Positions 28,866 through 39,580 of a stretch of 64,000 nucleotides of DNA are shown here, one piece after another. The first letter of the stretch is position 1; every line of letters begins with the position of its first letter. The notes beneath the pieces were generated by a model, which did not search any database, was not told the DNA's origin, and worked only from the letters and a program-made list of their open reading frames with translations. The DNA comes from Rhabdaerophilum calidifontis. Lineage in GTDB: Bacteria > Pseudomonadota > Alphaproteobacteria > Rhizobiales > Beijerinckiaceae. The stretch spans positions 248,001 through 312,000 of the forward strand of contig NZ_VTRS01000003.1 in the NCBI RefSeq assembly GCF_008641065.1. Reading direction: 5' to 3'. The position numbers and the translations under genes were made by a program.

Positions 28866-30626
28866 TCAGCCGGCGCCGTGCTGCATCGCGACGAGCCGCG
28901 CATAGGCGCCGCCGGCTGCGACGAGCGCATCATGCTCGCCCTGCTCGGCCACCTGCCCGTTCTCGATGACGATGATCCGCTCCGCCTTGCGCACGCTCGC
29001 GAGGCGATGCGCGACGAGGATCGTCGTCCGCCCGCGCGCGAGATCGGCAAGCGTCGCGCGGATCGCCTCCTCGGTCTCGGCGTCGAGCGCCGCGGTCGGC
29101 TCGTCGAGCAGCAGGATCGGCGCATCGCGGAGGAAGGCGCGGGCGATGGCGATGCGGCTGCGCTGGCCGCCGGAGAGCCGGCTCGCGAGTTCCCCCACCG
29201 GCGTCTCGTAGCCCTGCGGCAGTGCGAGGATGAAATCATGCGCCTGCGCGGCCCGCGCCGCCGCCTCGATCGCCGCGTCATCGGCGCCCTCGCGCCCGGC
29301 GGCGATGTTCTCGCGGATGGTGCCGTCGAACAGGAAGGCATCCTGGCCGACATAGGCGATCGCAGCGCGCAGCCGCCCGGCATCGAGGCTGGCGATATCC
29401 TGCCCGCCGATGGTGATGCGCCCGGCCTGCGGGGTGAAGAAGCGCAGGATCAGCGCCAGGATCGTCGATTTGCCGGAGCCGGAACCGCCGACCAGCGCCG
29501 TCGTCTCGCCGGGGATAAAATCGAGCGTCAGCCCCCTCAGCACGCGCGTGCCATCGGGATAGGCGAAGTCCACCCCCTCGAACCGGATGGCGCCGCGCGG
29601 ATCGGCGAGATCGCCGCCGCCGGATGCGCCGCCAGCCCCGCCGCGATCCATCATCTCGTAGAAGAGCCGCACGCCGACAAGCCCCTGCTCGATCTGGAGC
29701 TTGGCGCCGGCGATGCGGCGGGCCGGATCATAGGCAAGCAGCATCGCGGTGATGAAGGAGAAGAACTCGCCCGGCGTCGCGCCATGGCCGATCACCCGCC
29801 AGCCGCCATAGAGGATGACGAGCGCCATTGCGATGCCGGCCAGCGTCTCGACGATCGGCTGCGCCCGCGCAGCGAGGATCGCGACCTTGTTCATGTTGCG
29901 GCGCTGATCGTCGATGATGCCGACGAGCCGGCGCTCCATCGCCGCCTCGAGCCCGAACGCCTTGACGACCCGGAATCCCTGCACCACCTGGCGAAGCTGG
30001 TCGGCGATGCCGATCGTCAGCCCGTAATGCCGCTTCATCGCGAGCCGGATGCGCTTGCCCAGCCCGCCGAGCAGCACCGCCGCCACCGGCAGCACCACCA
30101 GAACCCCGATCGACAGCCAAGGGTCCTGCACCAGCATCACCCCGACAAGCCCGACAAGCGACAGGATATCGCGGCCGAGCCCCGTCACGATCACCTGGAG
30201 CACCTGCCGCTGGGCATCCGCCGACATCGCGATCTTCTGCACCGTCTCGCTCGAGGTGCCGGCGAGAACCACCCCGACATCCTCGGCGAGCAGCCTGCGC
30301 ACGAGCCGTTCCTGCCCATCCGAGACGATGGCGGCGCCGATGCGGTTGAGGATCACCCCCTGGCCGTAGGAGGCGAGCCCGCGCGCGACATAGATCACCA
30401 GCACCGCAACCGCGACGAAGACCAGCGCCGAGCGGCTCTTGGCGATGAACACCTCGTTGATGATGTCCTTCATCAGCCAGGCGGTGGCGGCGGTCGTCGC
30501 CGAAACCACGGCCAGCAGCGCGAAGGCCGCCGCGTAGCGCCAGAGATGCGGCCTGCCGGTCTCGACAAGAAGCCGGACGAGATCGCGCCGGCCCTGATCC
30601 GGCGCGGCGGACGCGGGGGCGCTCAA
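28866..30626 (-). CDS. MsbA-like ABC exporter (fused membrane and ATPase domains)
   Basis: A 586-residue half-transporter that should work as a homodimer to flip a lipid or lipid-linked glycan across the inner membrane. Six membrane helices (about residues 30-320) are followed by the ATPase with Walker A LVGGSGSGKST, Q-loop VGQDAFLFDGTIRENI, signature LSGGQRSRIAIARAFL, Walker B ILLLDEPTAALD and the switch His in LVAHRLASVRKAE. It resembles MsbA and related export proteins. Its place at the edge of the glycosyltransferase cluster suggests glycolipid export. It lies four bases after aspS's end on the same strand but upstream of it in transcription. Confidence 0.9.
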   Translation of the reverse strand: MSAPASAAPDQGRRDLVRLLVETGRPHLWRYAAAFALLAVVSATTAATAWLMKDIINEVFIAKSRSALVFVAVAVLVIYVARGLASYGQGVILNRIGAAIVSDGQERLVRRLLAEDVGVVLAGTSSETVQKIAMSADAQRQVLQVIVTGLGRDILSLVGLVGVMLVQDPWLSIGVLVVLPVAAVLLGGLGKRIRLAMKRHYGLTIGIADQLRQVVQGFRVVKAFGLEAAMERRLVGIIDDQRRNMNKVAILAARAQPIVETLAGIAMALVILYGGWRVIGHGATPGEFFSFITAMLLAYDPARRIAGAKLQIEQGLVGVRLFYEMMDRGGAGGASGGGDLADPRGAIRFEGVDFAYPDGTRVLRGLTLDFIPGETTALVGGSGSGKSTILALILRFFTPQAGRITIGGQDIASLDAGRLRAAIAYVGQDAFLFDGTIRENIAAGREGADDAAIEAAARAAQAHDFILALPQGYETPVGELASRLSGGQRSRIAIARAFLRDAPILLLDEPTAALDAETEEAIRATLADLARGRTTILVAHRLASVRKAERIIVIENGQVAEQGEHDALVAAGGAYARLVAMQHGAG

Positions 30627-30630
30627 GGGC

Positions 30631-32415
30631 TCATTTCTCCGGCAGGTTCACGCGCAGATGCAGCTCCCGGAGCTGCTTCGGCGTGGCCTCGGACGGGGCG
30701 CCCATGAGAATGTCCTCCGCGCGCTGGCTCATCGGGAACAACGCCACCTCGCGCAGATTCGCCTCGCCGCAGAGCAGCATCACGATGCGATCGACGCCCG
30801 CCGCCATGCCGCCATGCGGCGGGGCGCCATACTGGAAGGCGCGATACATGCCGCCGAAGCGCTCCACCACGCTCTCCTCGCCATAACCGGCGATCTCGAA
30901 CGCCTTGACCATGGCTTCGGGCCTGTGGTTGCGGATGCCGCCCGACGCCAGTTCATAGCCGTTGCAGGCGATATCGTACTGGAACGCCTTGATGGTCAGC
31001 GGATCCTGCGAGGCAAGCGCTTCGAGCCCGCCCTGCGGCATCGAGAACGGGTTGTGCGAGAAATCGATCTTCTTCTCGTCCTCGTTCCATTCGAACATCG
31101 GGAAATCGACGATCCAGGCGAATTCGAACCGCTCCTTGTCGGTGAGGTTCAGCTCCTCGCCGATCTTGAGCCGGGCGAGGCCGGCGAATTTCACGAATTT
31201 CTCCGGATCGCCCGCGACGAAGAAAGCGGCATCGCCATCCCTGAGGCCGAGTTGCGCGCGGATTGCCTCCACGCGCTCCGGGCCGATATTGTTGGCGATG
31301 GGGCCCTGCCCGACCACCGCCTCGCCATCGGCCTTGAACATCAGATAGCCCAAACCCGGCTGGCCTTCGCCCTGCGCCCAGGAATTCATCCGGTCGCAGA
31401 ACGCGCGGGAACCGCCGCCGGCGGCCGGAATCGCCCAGACGCGGTTCCGCGCCTCCTCGAGAATGCGCGCGAACACCTTGAAGCCCGAGCCCCGGAAATG
31501 CTCGGAAACATCCTGCATCACGATCGGGTTGCGCAAATCCGGCTTGTCCGAGCCGTATTTCGCCATCGCCTCGGCATAAGGAATGCGCGGCCAGGGCGAG
31601 GGCGTCACCGGCTTGCCCGCGCTGAATTCCTCGAACACGCCGCGGATCACCGGCTCCATCACGGCGAAAACATCTTCCTGCTCGACGAAGCTCATTTCCA
31701 CGTCGAGCTGGTAGAATTCGCCGGGCAGCCGGTCTGCGCGCGGATCTTCATCCCGGAAGCACGGCGCGATCTGAAAATAGCGGTCGAAGCCGGCCATCAT
31801 CAGGAGCTGCTTGTATTGCTGCGGCGCCTGCGGCAGCGCGTAGAACTTGCCCGCATGGATGCGGCTCGGCACCAGGAAATCGCGCGCGCCTTCCGGCGAC
31901 GAGGCGGTGAGGATCGGGGTCGAGAATTCGTTGAACCCCGCATCCCGCATGCGCGCCCGCATCGATTCGATGACCTTCACGCGCGTCATGATGTTCCTGT
32001 GCAGCCGCTCGCGGCGCAGGTCGAGGAAGCGGTAGCGCAGGCGGGTTTCCTCGGGGAATTCGGTGTCGCCGAACACCTGCAGCGGCAATTCCTTCGCCTC
32101 GCCCAGCACTTCGAGGGCGGTGACGAACATCTCGACCGCGCCGGTCGGCAGGTTCGGGTTCTCGGTCCCGGCCGGGCGCCGGCGCACCGTGCCGTCGACG
32201 CGGATCACCCATTCGGCGCGCACGCGCTCGGCGTCGCGGAAGGCGGGGCTGTCCGGGTCCACCACGATCTGGGTCATGCCGTAATGGTCGCGCAGATCGA
32301 TGAACAGCACCCCGCCATGGTCGCGGATCCTGTGGCACCAGCCGGAAAGGCGCGCCTCGGCGCCGATGTCGGAGGCGCGGAGCGCGCCGCAGGTATGGGA
32401 GCGGTAGCGATGCAT
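30631..32415 (-). CDS. aspS: Aspartyl-tRNA synthetase
   Basis: AspS charges tRNA-Asp; alphaproteobacterial forms are often non-discriminating and can also charge tRNA-Asn. The 594-residue enzyme has the N-terminal OB fold ([26 protein letters not shown]), motif 2 [20 protein letters not shown], the bacterial GAD insertion domain, and motif 3 [14 protein letters not shown]. Start ATG at 32415 gives the expected [10 protein letters not shown] beginning. Divergent from rnd. Confidence 0.96.
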   Translation of the reverse strand: MHRYRSHTCGALRASDIGAEARLSGWCHRIRDHGGVLFIDLRDHYGMTQIVVDPDSPAFRDAERVRAEWVIRVDGTVRRRPAGTENPNLPTGAVEMFVTALEVLGEAKELPLQVFGDTEFPEETRLRYRFLDLRRERLHRNIMTRVKVIESMRARMRDAGFNEFSTPILTASSPEGARDFLVPSRIHAGKFYALPQAPQQYKQLLMMAGFDRYFQIAPCFRDEDPRADRLPGEFYQLDVEMSFVEQEDVFAVMEPVIRGVFEEFSAGKPVTPSPWPRIPYAEAMAKYGSDKPDLRNPIVMQDVSEHFRGSGFKVFARILEEARNRVWAIPAAGGGSRAFCDRMNSWAQGEGQPGLGYLMFKADGEAVVGQGPIANNIGPERVEAIRAQLGLRDGDAAFFVAGDPEKFVKFAGLARLKIGEELNLTDKERFEFAWIVDFPMFEWNEDEKKIDFSHNPFSMPQGGLEALASQDPLTIKAFQYDIACNGYELASGGIRNHRPEAMVKAFEIAGYGEESVVERFGGMYRAFQYGAPPHGGMAAGVDRIVMLLCGEANLREVALFPMSQRAEDILMGAPSEATPKQLRELHLRVNLPEK

Positions 32416-32575
32416 GGCGATTCGATCGGTTGGTCCTCGGCACGGGCCGGGGATTCGGCCGGGCCTTGCGGTCGGGCCGGACATGAGCGAGGCGGATGCG
32501 GGCTTGTCAAGCAAGGAAAGGGAAAACCGCGTTTGGGGGAGGACAATTCGCCCGTTTTGCGCTAGAGCGCGCCGG

Positions 32576-33925
32576 ATGCCGAACCACGATTCCGGTGCGG
32601 GCTCGCTGCCCGCCTTCATCACCGAACCGCCCGCGCCGCCGCGCCGCGCGGCGCCCCAGGCTCCGCCCGAGCCGCTTCGCGAGGCCCCCGCAGCCGCGCC
32701 CGAGCCTGCGCCGGAGCGATCCGGCAGCGAGCCCCGGATCGCGGAGCCCGGAACCGGCCCGGCTCCGGCGGCCCTGCCCGTTCCGCCGCTCGTCACCACG
32801 AGCGGCGCGCTTGCCGAGGCCTGCGCGCGCCTCGCCCGCGCCGAATTCGTGACGGTCGACACCGAATTCATGCGCGAGACGACCTATTATCCCAAGCTCT
32901 GCCTGATCCAGATGGCGAGCGACGACGAGATCGTGCTTGTCGATCCGCTGGCCGAGGGGCTCGATCTTCGCCCCTTCCTCGATCTCATGGCCAAGCCGGC
33001 GGTGACCAAGGTCTTCCACGCCGCCCGGCAGGATCTCGAGATCATCTGGCAGAAGGGCCGCATCATCCCGCATCCGCTGTTCGACAGCCAGGTCGCGGCC
33101 ATGGTCTGCGGCTATGGCGAGCAGGTTTCCTACGAGAGCCTCGCCTCGGGGCTCGCCGGCGCGAAGATCGACAAATCCTCCCGCTTCACCGATTGGGCGC
33201 GCCGGCCGCTGACGGAGGCGCAGCTCGCCTATGCGGCGGCGGATGTGACGCATCTGCGCACCATCTATCGCAAGCTCAGCCAGCGCATCGCACGGCAGAA
33301 TCGCGCGCATTGGGTGGCGGGCGAGATGGCGATCCTGGAAAATCCCCGCACCTACGAGACCCATCCCGAGGATGCCTGGCTGCGCGTCAAGGCGCGGATC
33401 CGCAAACCGGTGGAGCGCGCAGTGCTGATCGAGCTCGCCGCCTGGCGCGAGCGCGAGGCGCAGACGCGCGACGTGCCGCGTGCGCGCGTGCTGAAGGATG
33501 ATTGCCTCGCCGAGATCGCCGTGGCCCAGCCGACGAGTGTCGAGGCGCTCGGCCGCCTGCGCGCATTGCCGAACGGCTTCGAGCGCAGCCGCGCCGGCGC
33601 CGAGATCCTCGAGGCGGTGCAGCGCGGGAGAGCGCGCGATCCGGCGACGATCCCGCCTTTCGAGGCCGAGCGGCCGGGCGGCTCCGGGGCGCTCGTCCAG
33701 CTCCTCAAGGTGCTGCTCCAGGCGGTCGCCGAAAAAAACCATGTCGCCGCCAGGCTCATCGCCTCCGCCGAGGAGATCGAGCGGCTGGCCGCCGCCCCGG
33801 GCGACGATCTGCCGGTTCTCCAGGGCTGGCGGCACGAGATCTACGGCGAGACGGCGCTGAAGCTGATCCGCGGCGAGGTCACGATCGGCCTTGAGAAGGG
33901 CCGCATCGTCACCGTGCCGCGCTGA
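32576..33925 (+). CDS. rnd: Ribonuclease D with Pro-rich N-terminal extension
   Basis: RNase D is a 3'-to-5' exoribonuclease that trims tRNA and other small RNA ends. The DEDD site is complete: FVTVDTEF (Asp95, Glu97), [10 protein letters not shown] and the YAAADVTHL YxxxD block; an HRDC region follows. The core starts at about residue 72, where most homologues begin. The upstream 70 residues are rich in Pro, Ala and Glu. There is no in-frame ATG or GTG close to residue 72, so the extension is likely to be made. 449 residues against about 385-390 normally. Confidence 0.92.
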   Translation: MPNHDSGAGSLPAFITEPPAPPRRAAPQAPPEPLREAPAAAPEPAPERSGSEPRIAEPGTGPAPAALPVPPLVTTSGALAEACARLARAEFVTVDTEFMRETTYYPKLCLIQMASDDEIVLVDPLAEGLDLRPFLDLMAKPAVTKVFHAARQDLEIIWQKGRIIPHPLFDSQVAAMVCGYGEQVSYESLASGLAGAKIDKSSRFTDWARRPLTEAQLAYAAADVTHLRTIYRKLSQRIARQNRAHWVAGEMAILENPRTYETHPEDAWLRVKARIRKPVERAVLIELAAWREREAQTRDVPRARVLKDDCLAEIAVAQPTSVEALGRLRALPNGFERSRAGAEILEAVQRGRARDPATIPPFEAERPGGSGALVQLLKVLLQAVAEKNHVAARLIASAEEIERLAAAPGDDLPVLQGWRHEIYGETALKLIRGEVTIGLEKGRIVTVPR

Positions 33926-33926
33926 A

Positions 33927-33943
33927 CCGGCGGCTTCCGCCGG
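33927..33943. terminator. Hairpin between converging rnd and chemoreceptor genes
   Basis: A perfect 7-bp stem CCGGCGG/CCGCCGG with a CTT loop begins one base after the rnd stop codon. No T-tract follows on either strand, so it is at best a weak or Rho-assisted terminator. Confidence 0.35.
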
Positions 33944-33958
33944 CATGCACTGCCCGGC

Positions 33959-35704
33959 TCAGGCCGCCATGCGGGCGAGGAATTGCTCGATCTCGTTGAC
34001 GAGCACGTCCGACGAGGTGGCGAATTCCTTCGAGAGGTTGTCGAGGGCGTCGGCCGCGGCGGCCGTCTCCTCGATCGCCTTCTGAACCTCGCCGAAGCCG
34101 CTGCGGATGATGTCGCCGCGCTGGGCCGCCGAATCGGCGTTGGAGGCGATGTCGCGGGTCACCTGCTCCTGCTCGGTCACGGCGGAGGCGATGACGAGCG
34201 TCGTCTCGTTGATCGAGGTCAGGCCCTCGCCGATCTCGCGCGTCGCGCCCGTGACAGCCTGGGTGACCCCCTCGATGGACTTGACCAGTTCGGCGATCTC
34301 GGTCGCGGCCTTGGAGGTGCCGTTCGACAATTCCTTCACCTCGCTCGCCACGACGGCGAATCCCTTGCCGGCTTCACCGGCGCGCGCCGCCTCGATGGTG
34401 GCGTTGAGCGCGAGTAGGTTGGTCTGCGCCGCGATCGAGGAGATGACGGAGACGGCGGTGGAGATCTTCTCGACCGCTGCCGACAGATCCCCCGCGACCG
34501 TCTCGGCGCGATGCCCGGTCTCGGAGGCGCGCCGGACGATGGCGGCCGCCTCGTTCGAACGCGCGGCGATCTCGGTGATCGAACTCGCGAACTGGTTCGT
34601 GGCGGTGGCGACCTCGGAAATCGCGCTGGCGCCGGCCTCCGAAGCCTCGCGCCCCTCGGCGACCCGCTCGCCCGCCTGCGAGACCACGGCCCGGATCTCG
34701 CCGGATGTCAGGCGTACCTTCTCCGCGCCCTGCCTGAGCTGCCCGAGATTGGCCTGAAATGCCTCGCGGAACTGCGCGACGATCCGGTCCATCTCCGCCT
34801 TGCGCTCGGCGATGCGCCGCGTCTCTTCCGCCTGCCCGGCCTCAAGCTCGCGCTGCCGGACAACGGCCTCGCGGAATCCCTCCACCGCCTGGGCGATCAG
34901 GCCGATCTGGTCGGTGCGATCGGTATGGGGGACCGAAATGTCGCGGCTGCCGGAGGCGAGCGCATTGGTCGCGGCGGCGACGCGGTCGAGCGGCCGCAAC
35001 AGCCGCCCGGTCGCGAACAGGAACAGCAGGGCCGCCATCACCAGGACGAAAGCCGAGCCGATCAGCACGTCGCGGATGAACCCGGTCGAGACCGCCGAGA
35101 GTTCGGACATCTTGCCGACGCCGATATAGAGCACGCCCACCGGCTTGCCGGCGGTGTCGATCATCGGCAGATACCCGGTCTGATACGGCTCGCCGAGGAT
35201 ATGAGCGATGCCGCGATAGGCCTGCTTGCGCATCATGTAAGGGTAGACGACCCCGTTCTGGCCGAGCACGGTGCCGACCGCGCGCGTACCGTCCGGCTTC
35301 TTCACCGTCGTCGCGATACGGACGAAATCCTTCTTCTCCTCGTTCCAGCGGAAGATGGTCGCCGTGCCCTTGTTGATCTCCGAGATCGCGTCGACGATCT
35401 GCGTCAGCTCGTGCGCGGACATGGCATCGATCAGCGAGGCCGAGGTCATCACCTTCATGATCTCCGGCTCGCCCGCAGCGTTCGGCTCGACCTGGAAGAT
35501 CGGGATCCGTTCATTGGTGATCCGCGCCGCCACCCGCAGGGAGGTCAGCGTCCGGACCTCGATATCCTCGGCAATCTTCTGGTTGAGGCGGTGCAATCCG
35601 ACCAGCGTGGTCGCGCCGACCGCAAGAACGGTCAGCAGGATCGAAACGGTGACAAGCTGCATGCGCAGTGAGGCGGTGAAAACACTAAGGCGACGAAAGG
35701 CCAT
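33959..35704 (-). CDS. Methyl-accepting chemotaxis protein with periplasmic Cache domain
   Basis: A transmembrane chemoreceptor of 581 residues. Membrane helix 1 is at about 15-38 and helix 2 at about 212-234. The periplasmic part between them (40-210) has the pattern of a single Cache domain of the Cache_3 type ([24 protein letters not shown]). A HAMP domain follows helix 2 ([21 protein letters not shown]). The signalling tip [28 protein letters not shown] (about 430-457) is canonical. No C-terminal CheR-binding pentapeptide is seen. No other che or flagellar gene is in the window, so it acts with proteins coded elsewhere. Start ATG at 35704 is preferred; a longer N-terminus is possible. Confidence 0.93.
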   Translation of the reverse strand: MAFRRLSVFTASLRMQLVTVSILLTVLAVGATTLVGLHRLNQKIAEDIEVRTLTSLRVAARITNERIPIFQVEPNAAGEPEIMKVMTSASLIDAMSAHELTQIVDAISEINKGTATIFRWNEEKKDFVRIATTVKKPDGTRAVGTVLGQNGVVYPYMMRKQAYRGIAHILGEPYQTGYLPMIDTAGKPVGVLYIGVGKMSELSAVSTGFIRDVLIGSAFVLVMAALLFLFATGRLLRPLDRVAAATNALASGSRDISVPHTDRTDQIGLIAQAVEGFREAVVRQRELEAGQAEETRRIAERKAEMDRIVAQFREAFQANLGQLRQGAEKVRLTSGEIRAVVSQAGERVAEGREASEAGASAISEVATATNQFASSITEIAARSNEAAAIVRRASETGHRAETVAGDLSAAVEKISTAVSVISSIAAQTNLLALNATIEAARAGEAGKGFAVVASEVKELSNGTSKAATEIAELVKSIEGVTQAVTGATREIGEGLTSINETTLVIASAVTEQEQVTRDIASNADSAAQRGDIIRSGFGEVQKAIEETAAAADALDNLSKEFATSSDVLVNEIEQFLARMAA

Positions 35705-35792
35705 GTCGGGCTCCGGATGGTCGCGACGATTTGGAGCCAAGCTCGCAGATCTTGCTTAAGACTTTTCAAAGAACGGCGGATTGCAGGCCGTG

Positions 35793-37289
35793 TCAGCCGG
35801 CGATCCGGACCTCGAAGCCAAGCCCGAACATCCGCGCCGCCTGCTTGAGGCGCCCGGCCAGCCGCTCGTTGGAGAGATTGGCGAGGTGTTGCGGCAGGGT
35901 CTGAACCAGCCGCCCGCCGCTGGCCCGCAGCGGCGCATGCGGAAGCGCGCCGACCTGGCCGGCCGAGATATTGTAGGCCACGCGCAGCAGGCAGCCGAGC
36001 GCGCGGGCCCGGTCGATCTCGGCAAGGCCGAGCAGCGCCCGCAGCGGCGGCTCGGTATTCTCGGTCAGGCCCTCGTAGCGGGCGTGCTGCACGCTCGCCA
36101 GGAAGGCGCGCTCGCGATGGTCGAGCGCCGGCAAAGCCGCATAGGCGACGACGCGCGCGGCCTCCTCGGCGCGGTAATCCGGATTCGCCCGCCAGGCGAC
36201 TTCGGAGACGAGGCAGGCCGCGTGGCGAATGCGTCGCTCTTCCGGGCTCTCTTGCGGAAAGCCCGAGGCCGCGAAGGCATCGGTCCAGGCGATCAGCTCA
36301 TCCGCGTGGTCCGGCGCGCGGGCATGCAGGTCCGACAGCGCCCGCGCGCCGACCAGCAGCGGATCCTGCGCCTGCGCCACCTGCGGCAATTGCGAATAGA
36401 GCACCCCCTCGCGCACGCCGCTCGTCGAGATCACGAAGCGCGCGGCCTCGGAGCGCAGGATCACCTGCTCGAGCACCGCCGCGCCATAGGGCAGCAGCGG
36501 CCGCCGCTCGCGTGCGATCTCGCCGATCGCCGGCAATTGATCGAGATCGACCTTCTGGATGTCGCGGCAGAATTCCGCGATCGCCCGCGCGGGCACGCTG
36601 TAACCGTGCAGCACGTTGAGCGGATAGCCGGTCTTGGCCATGTGGAGCCGCGCCACAGCGCGCCACGTGCCGCCGATGGCGATGATGTCGCGCCCCCTGG
36701 CGCGGGCCAGCCCCGGCACGCCGTCGAGCGCGTCGGCGATGATCCTGGCCGCGCGCTTCATGCTCTTGCCGGAGGCATCGCGCAGCGCGAGCCCGCCGAG
36801 TTCGAGGCTCGTCCCCTGCCCGAGCCCGCCATCCTCGACATCGATCAGTTCGAGCGAGCCGCCGCCGAGATCGCCGACGAGGCCGTTGGGGCGGTAGAGC
36901 CCGGCGACGACGCCGAGCGCGGCGAGCCGCGCCTCCTCGTTGCCGGTGAGCACCGCGACCTTCTCGCCGAGGATCGCCTCGACCTCGGCGATGAAATCCG
37001 GGCCGTTGGCGGCGCGGCGGGCGGCGGCGGTGGCGAGCACGAAGGTCTTCTCGACCCGCATCAGGTCGCAGAGCACGCGGAAGCGCTTCAGCGCCTCGCG
37101 CGCCTCGGCGATGCCGTCGCGCGGCAAAAGCCCGGTGACCGCAACCTGGCGCCCGAGCCCGCACAGGCTCTTCTCGTTGAACATCGGCACGGGCGCGCGC
37201 GTCAGCCGGTCATAGGTGACGAGCCGCACGGAATTCGACCCGATATCGATGACCGCGACCGGGCCCTGCGTCAGCGAGAAGGGCGGCAT
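35793..37289 (-). CDS. ppx: Exopolyphosphatase / Ppx-GppA family
   Basis: Ppx removes terminal phosphate from polyphosphate; relatives convert pppGpp to ppGpp. The product has the ASKHA fold signatures VAVIDIGSNSVRLVTYD, VGDLGGGSLELIDV and IGGTWRAVARLH, and a C-terminal HD-like domain. It follows ppk directly, so one transcript encodes synthesis and breakdown. Start is uncertain: ATG at 37289 (498 residues) or a GTG at 37316 that overlaps the ppk stop as GTGA. I prefer the ATG because MPPFSLTQGPVAVIDIG looks like the family start, but the GTGA overlap is typical of this genome. Confidence 0.93.
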   Translation of the reverse strand: MPPFSLTQGPVAVIDIGSNSVRLVTYDRLTRAPVPMFNEKSLCGLGRQVAVTGLLPRDGIAEAREALKRFRVLCDLMRVEKTFVLATAAARRAANGPDFIAEVEAILGEKVAVLTGNEEARLAALGVVAGLYRPNGLVGDLGGGSLELIDVEDGGLGQGTSLELGGLALRDASGKSMKRAARIIADALDGVPGLARARGRDIIAIGGTWRAVARLHMAKTGYPLNVLHGYSVPARAIAEFCRDIQKVDLDQLPAIGEIARERRPLLPYGAAVLEQVILRSEAARFVISTSGVREGVLYSQLPQVAQAQDPLLVGARALSDLHARAPDHADELIAWTDAFAASGFPQESPEERRIRHAACLVSEVAWRANPDYRAEEAARVVAYAALPALDHRERAFLASVQHARYEGLTENTEPPLRALLGLAEIDRARALGCLLRVAYNISAGQVGALPHAPLRASGGRLVQTLPQHLANLSNERLAGRLKQAARMFGLGFEVRIAG

Positions 37290-37312
37290 CCTACCCGCCC
37301 CGCGCCGGGGAA

Positions 37313-39484
37313 TCACTCCGCGGCGACGCGCTTCTTCGAGAGCGGGCGGGGGCGGGAAATCTTGAGCGATGTGCCACGACCGGAAAGGCTCGGATTGGTC
37401 ATGAAATATTGATGGGCGTTGAAGGGCTCCTCGCCCTCCGCCGGCCTTATGCGCAACGACGAGCCGTCAGGCAAGACCCGCCAGCTCTGCTGGTTGTCGA
37501 GAATGTTGGCGTGCATGATCTGGCCGAGCACCTGCTCGTGCACGGTCGCGTTCATGATCGGGCAGAGCGCCTCGACGCGCCGGTCGAGATTGCGCGGCAT
37601 CAGGTCGGCGGAGGAGATGTAGACGGTGGCCTTCGGATGCGGCAGGCCGTGCCCATTGCCGAAGGCATAGATCCGGGCATGTTCGAGGAAGCGTCCGACG
37701 ATCGATTTCACGCGGATATTGTCCGAGAAGCCGGGGATCCCCGGCCGCAGGCAGCAGATGCCGCGCACGACCAGTTCGATCTGCACCCCGGCCTGGCTCG
37801 CGCGGTAGAGCGCGTCGATGATCACCGGATCGACGAGGCTGTTGCACTTGCACCAGATCTGCGCCGGCAGCCCGGCCCTGGCATGGCCGATCTCGGCCTC
37901 GATATGCTCGATGAGCCGCTTCTTCGCCGTGACCGGCGAGACCGCCATGCGCTCGAGTTCGGCCGGCTCGGCATAGCCGGTGATGAAGTTGAAGATCCGC
38001 GCGACATCGCGGCCGATGATCGGGTCCGCGGTGAAATAGGAGAGGTCCGTGTAGATCTTGGCGGTGATCGGGTGATAATTGCCGGTCCCGACATGGCAAT
38101 AGGTCACGAGCCCGGCCGCCTCGCGGCGAACGACAAGGCTCAGCTTGGCATGCGTCTTCAGCTCGATGAAGCCGTAGACGACCTGCACCCCCGCGCGTTC
38201 AAGGTCACGCGCCCAGCGGATATTCGCCTCCTCGTCGAAGCGCGCCTTGAGCTCGACGAGCGCGGTGACGCTCTTGCCCGCCTCCGCCGCCTCCGACAGC
38301 GCGCGCACGATCGGCGAGTTGGACGAGGTGCGGTAGAGCGTCTGCTTGATCGCGACGACCGCCGGGTCGCGCGCCGCCTGCTCGAGGAAGTTCACCACCA
38401 CATCGAAGCTCTCGTAAGGGTGATGAACGACGAGATCCTTCTGGCGGATAGCCGCAAAGCAATCACCGCCATGCTCTCGAACGCGTTCGGGAAATCGCGG
38501 GGCATAGGGCACGAACTTAAGGTCCGGCCTATCCACCCCCACAAGCTGGCTGAGATCGTTGAGCGCGAGCATCCCGTCGACGACGAAGACCTCGCGCGGC
38601 TTGACGCGCAACTCGCGCGCGACGAAGGCGCGCAGATCCTCCGGCATGGAGGCCTCCAGCTCCAGCCGGATGACCACGCCGCGCTTGCGCTGCTTGAGCA
38701 TGGTCTCGAAGGTGCGGACCAGATCCTCCGCCTCCTCCTCGATCTCGATATCGCTGTCGCGGATGATGCGGAACGCGCCGATCCCCTTGACGACATAACC
38801 GGGGAACAGCGTCGGGATGAACAGCGTCATCGCCTGATCGAGCAGGATGAAGCGCGCCGCGCCGTTACGGTCCGGCAGCCGGATGAAGCGCTCGAGCTTC
38901 TGGGGCATGCGGATCAGCGCCTTGAGCGTCCGCCCGTCGCTCTGCCGCGCCAGCGACAGCGCGAGGCTGAAGCCGAGATTGGGGATGAACGGGAACGGAT
39001 GCGCCGGGTCGATAGCCAGCGGCGTCAGCGTCGGGAAGATCGAAGTGATGAAATGCTCGCGCAGGAAGGCCTCGTCGCCCTCGGCGAGATCGATCGGCGG
39101 AACGACGATGATCCGCTCGGCCTCGAGCGCGGCGCGCAGCTTGCGCCAGCGATCCTGCTGGTCGGCGGTCAGCGCCTCGATTTCGGCCGTGATCAGCTCC
39201 AGCGCCTGCTCCGGCGAGAGCCCGTCATCCGAGGGGGTCATCACGCCGGCGATGGTCTGCTCGATCAGCCCCGAAACCCGAACCATGAAGAATTCGTCGA
39301 GATTATTGGCCGAGATCGACAGGAAGCGGAGCTGTTCGAGCAGCGGATGGTCGCCATTGCCCGCCTCCTCCATCACCCGCCGGTTGAACTGGATCCAGGA
39401 CAATTCGCGGTTGATGAAACGGGACGGGTGGGAAGTGAGATCCTCCGGCGAAAGCCCGCTCACATCCTGCGAAATCGACATCAT
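37313..39484 (-). CDS. ppk: Polyphosphate kinase 1
   Basis: PPK1 reversibly adds the gamma phosphate of ATP to polyphosphate via a phosphohistidine. The 723-residue product has the N-terminal [19 protein letters not shown], the region [35 protein letters not shown], the active-site His block [17 protein letters not shown], then [19 protein letters not shown] and the C-terminal AYNPHQ-like NAHQYFMTN. Full length. It sits upstream of ppx on the same strand. Two adjacent ATG codons (39484, 39481) can start it. Confidence 0.96.
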   Translation of the reverse strand: MMSISQDVSGLSPEDLTSHPSRFINRELSWIQFNRRVMEEAGNGDHPLLEQLRFLSISANNLDEFFMVRVSGLIEQTIAGVMTPSDDGLSPEQALELITAEIEALTADQQDRWRKLRAALEAERIIVVPPIDLAEGDEAFLREHFITSIFPTLTPLAIDPAHPFPFIPNLGFSLALSLARQSDGRTLKALIRMPQKLERFIRLPDRNGAARFILLDQAMTLFIPTLFPGYVVKGIGAFRIIRDSDIEIEEEAEDLVRTFETMLKQRKRGVVIRLELEASMPEDLRAFVARELRVKPREVFVVDGMLALNDLSQLVGVDRPDLKFVPYAPRFPERVREHGGDCFAAIRQKDLVVHHPYESFDVVVNFLEQAARDPAVVAIKQTLYRTSSNSPIVRALSEAAEAGKSVTALVELKARFDEEANIRWARDLERAGVQVVYGFIELKTHAKLSLVVRREAAGLVTYCHVGTGNYHPITAKIYTDLSYFTADPIIGRDVARIFNFITGYAEPAELERMAVSPVTAKKRLIEHIEAEIGHARAGLPAQIWCKCNSLVDPVIIDALYRASQAGVQIELVVRGICCLRPGIPGFSDNIRVKSIVGRFLEHARIYAFGNGHGLPHPKATVYISSADLMPRNLDRRVEALCPIMNATVHEQVLGQIMHANILDNQQSWRVLPDGSSLRIRPAEGEEPFNAHQYFMTNPSLSGRGTSLKISRPRPLSKKRVAAE

Positions 39485-39580
39485 CCGGCCCCCGCGCCCT
39501 TTCCGCCGGCCCGATGCCGGCTCATCCCCTGATGCCGGCAGAATATGACAAGTCGACGACAGGGAAAGAGGGGGCGGCGC

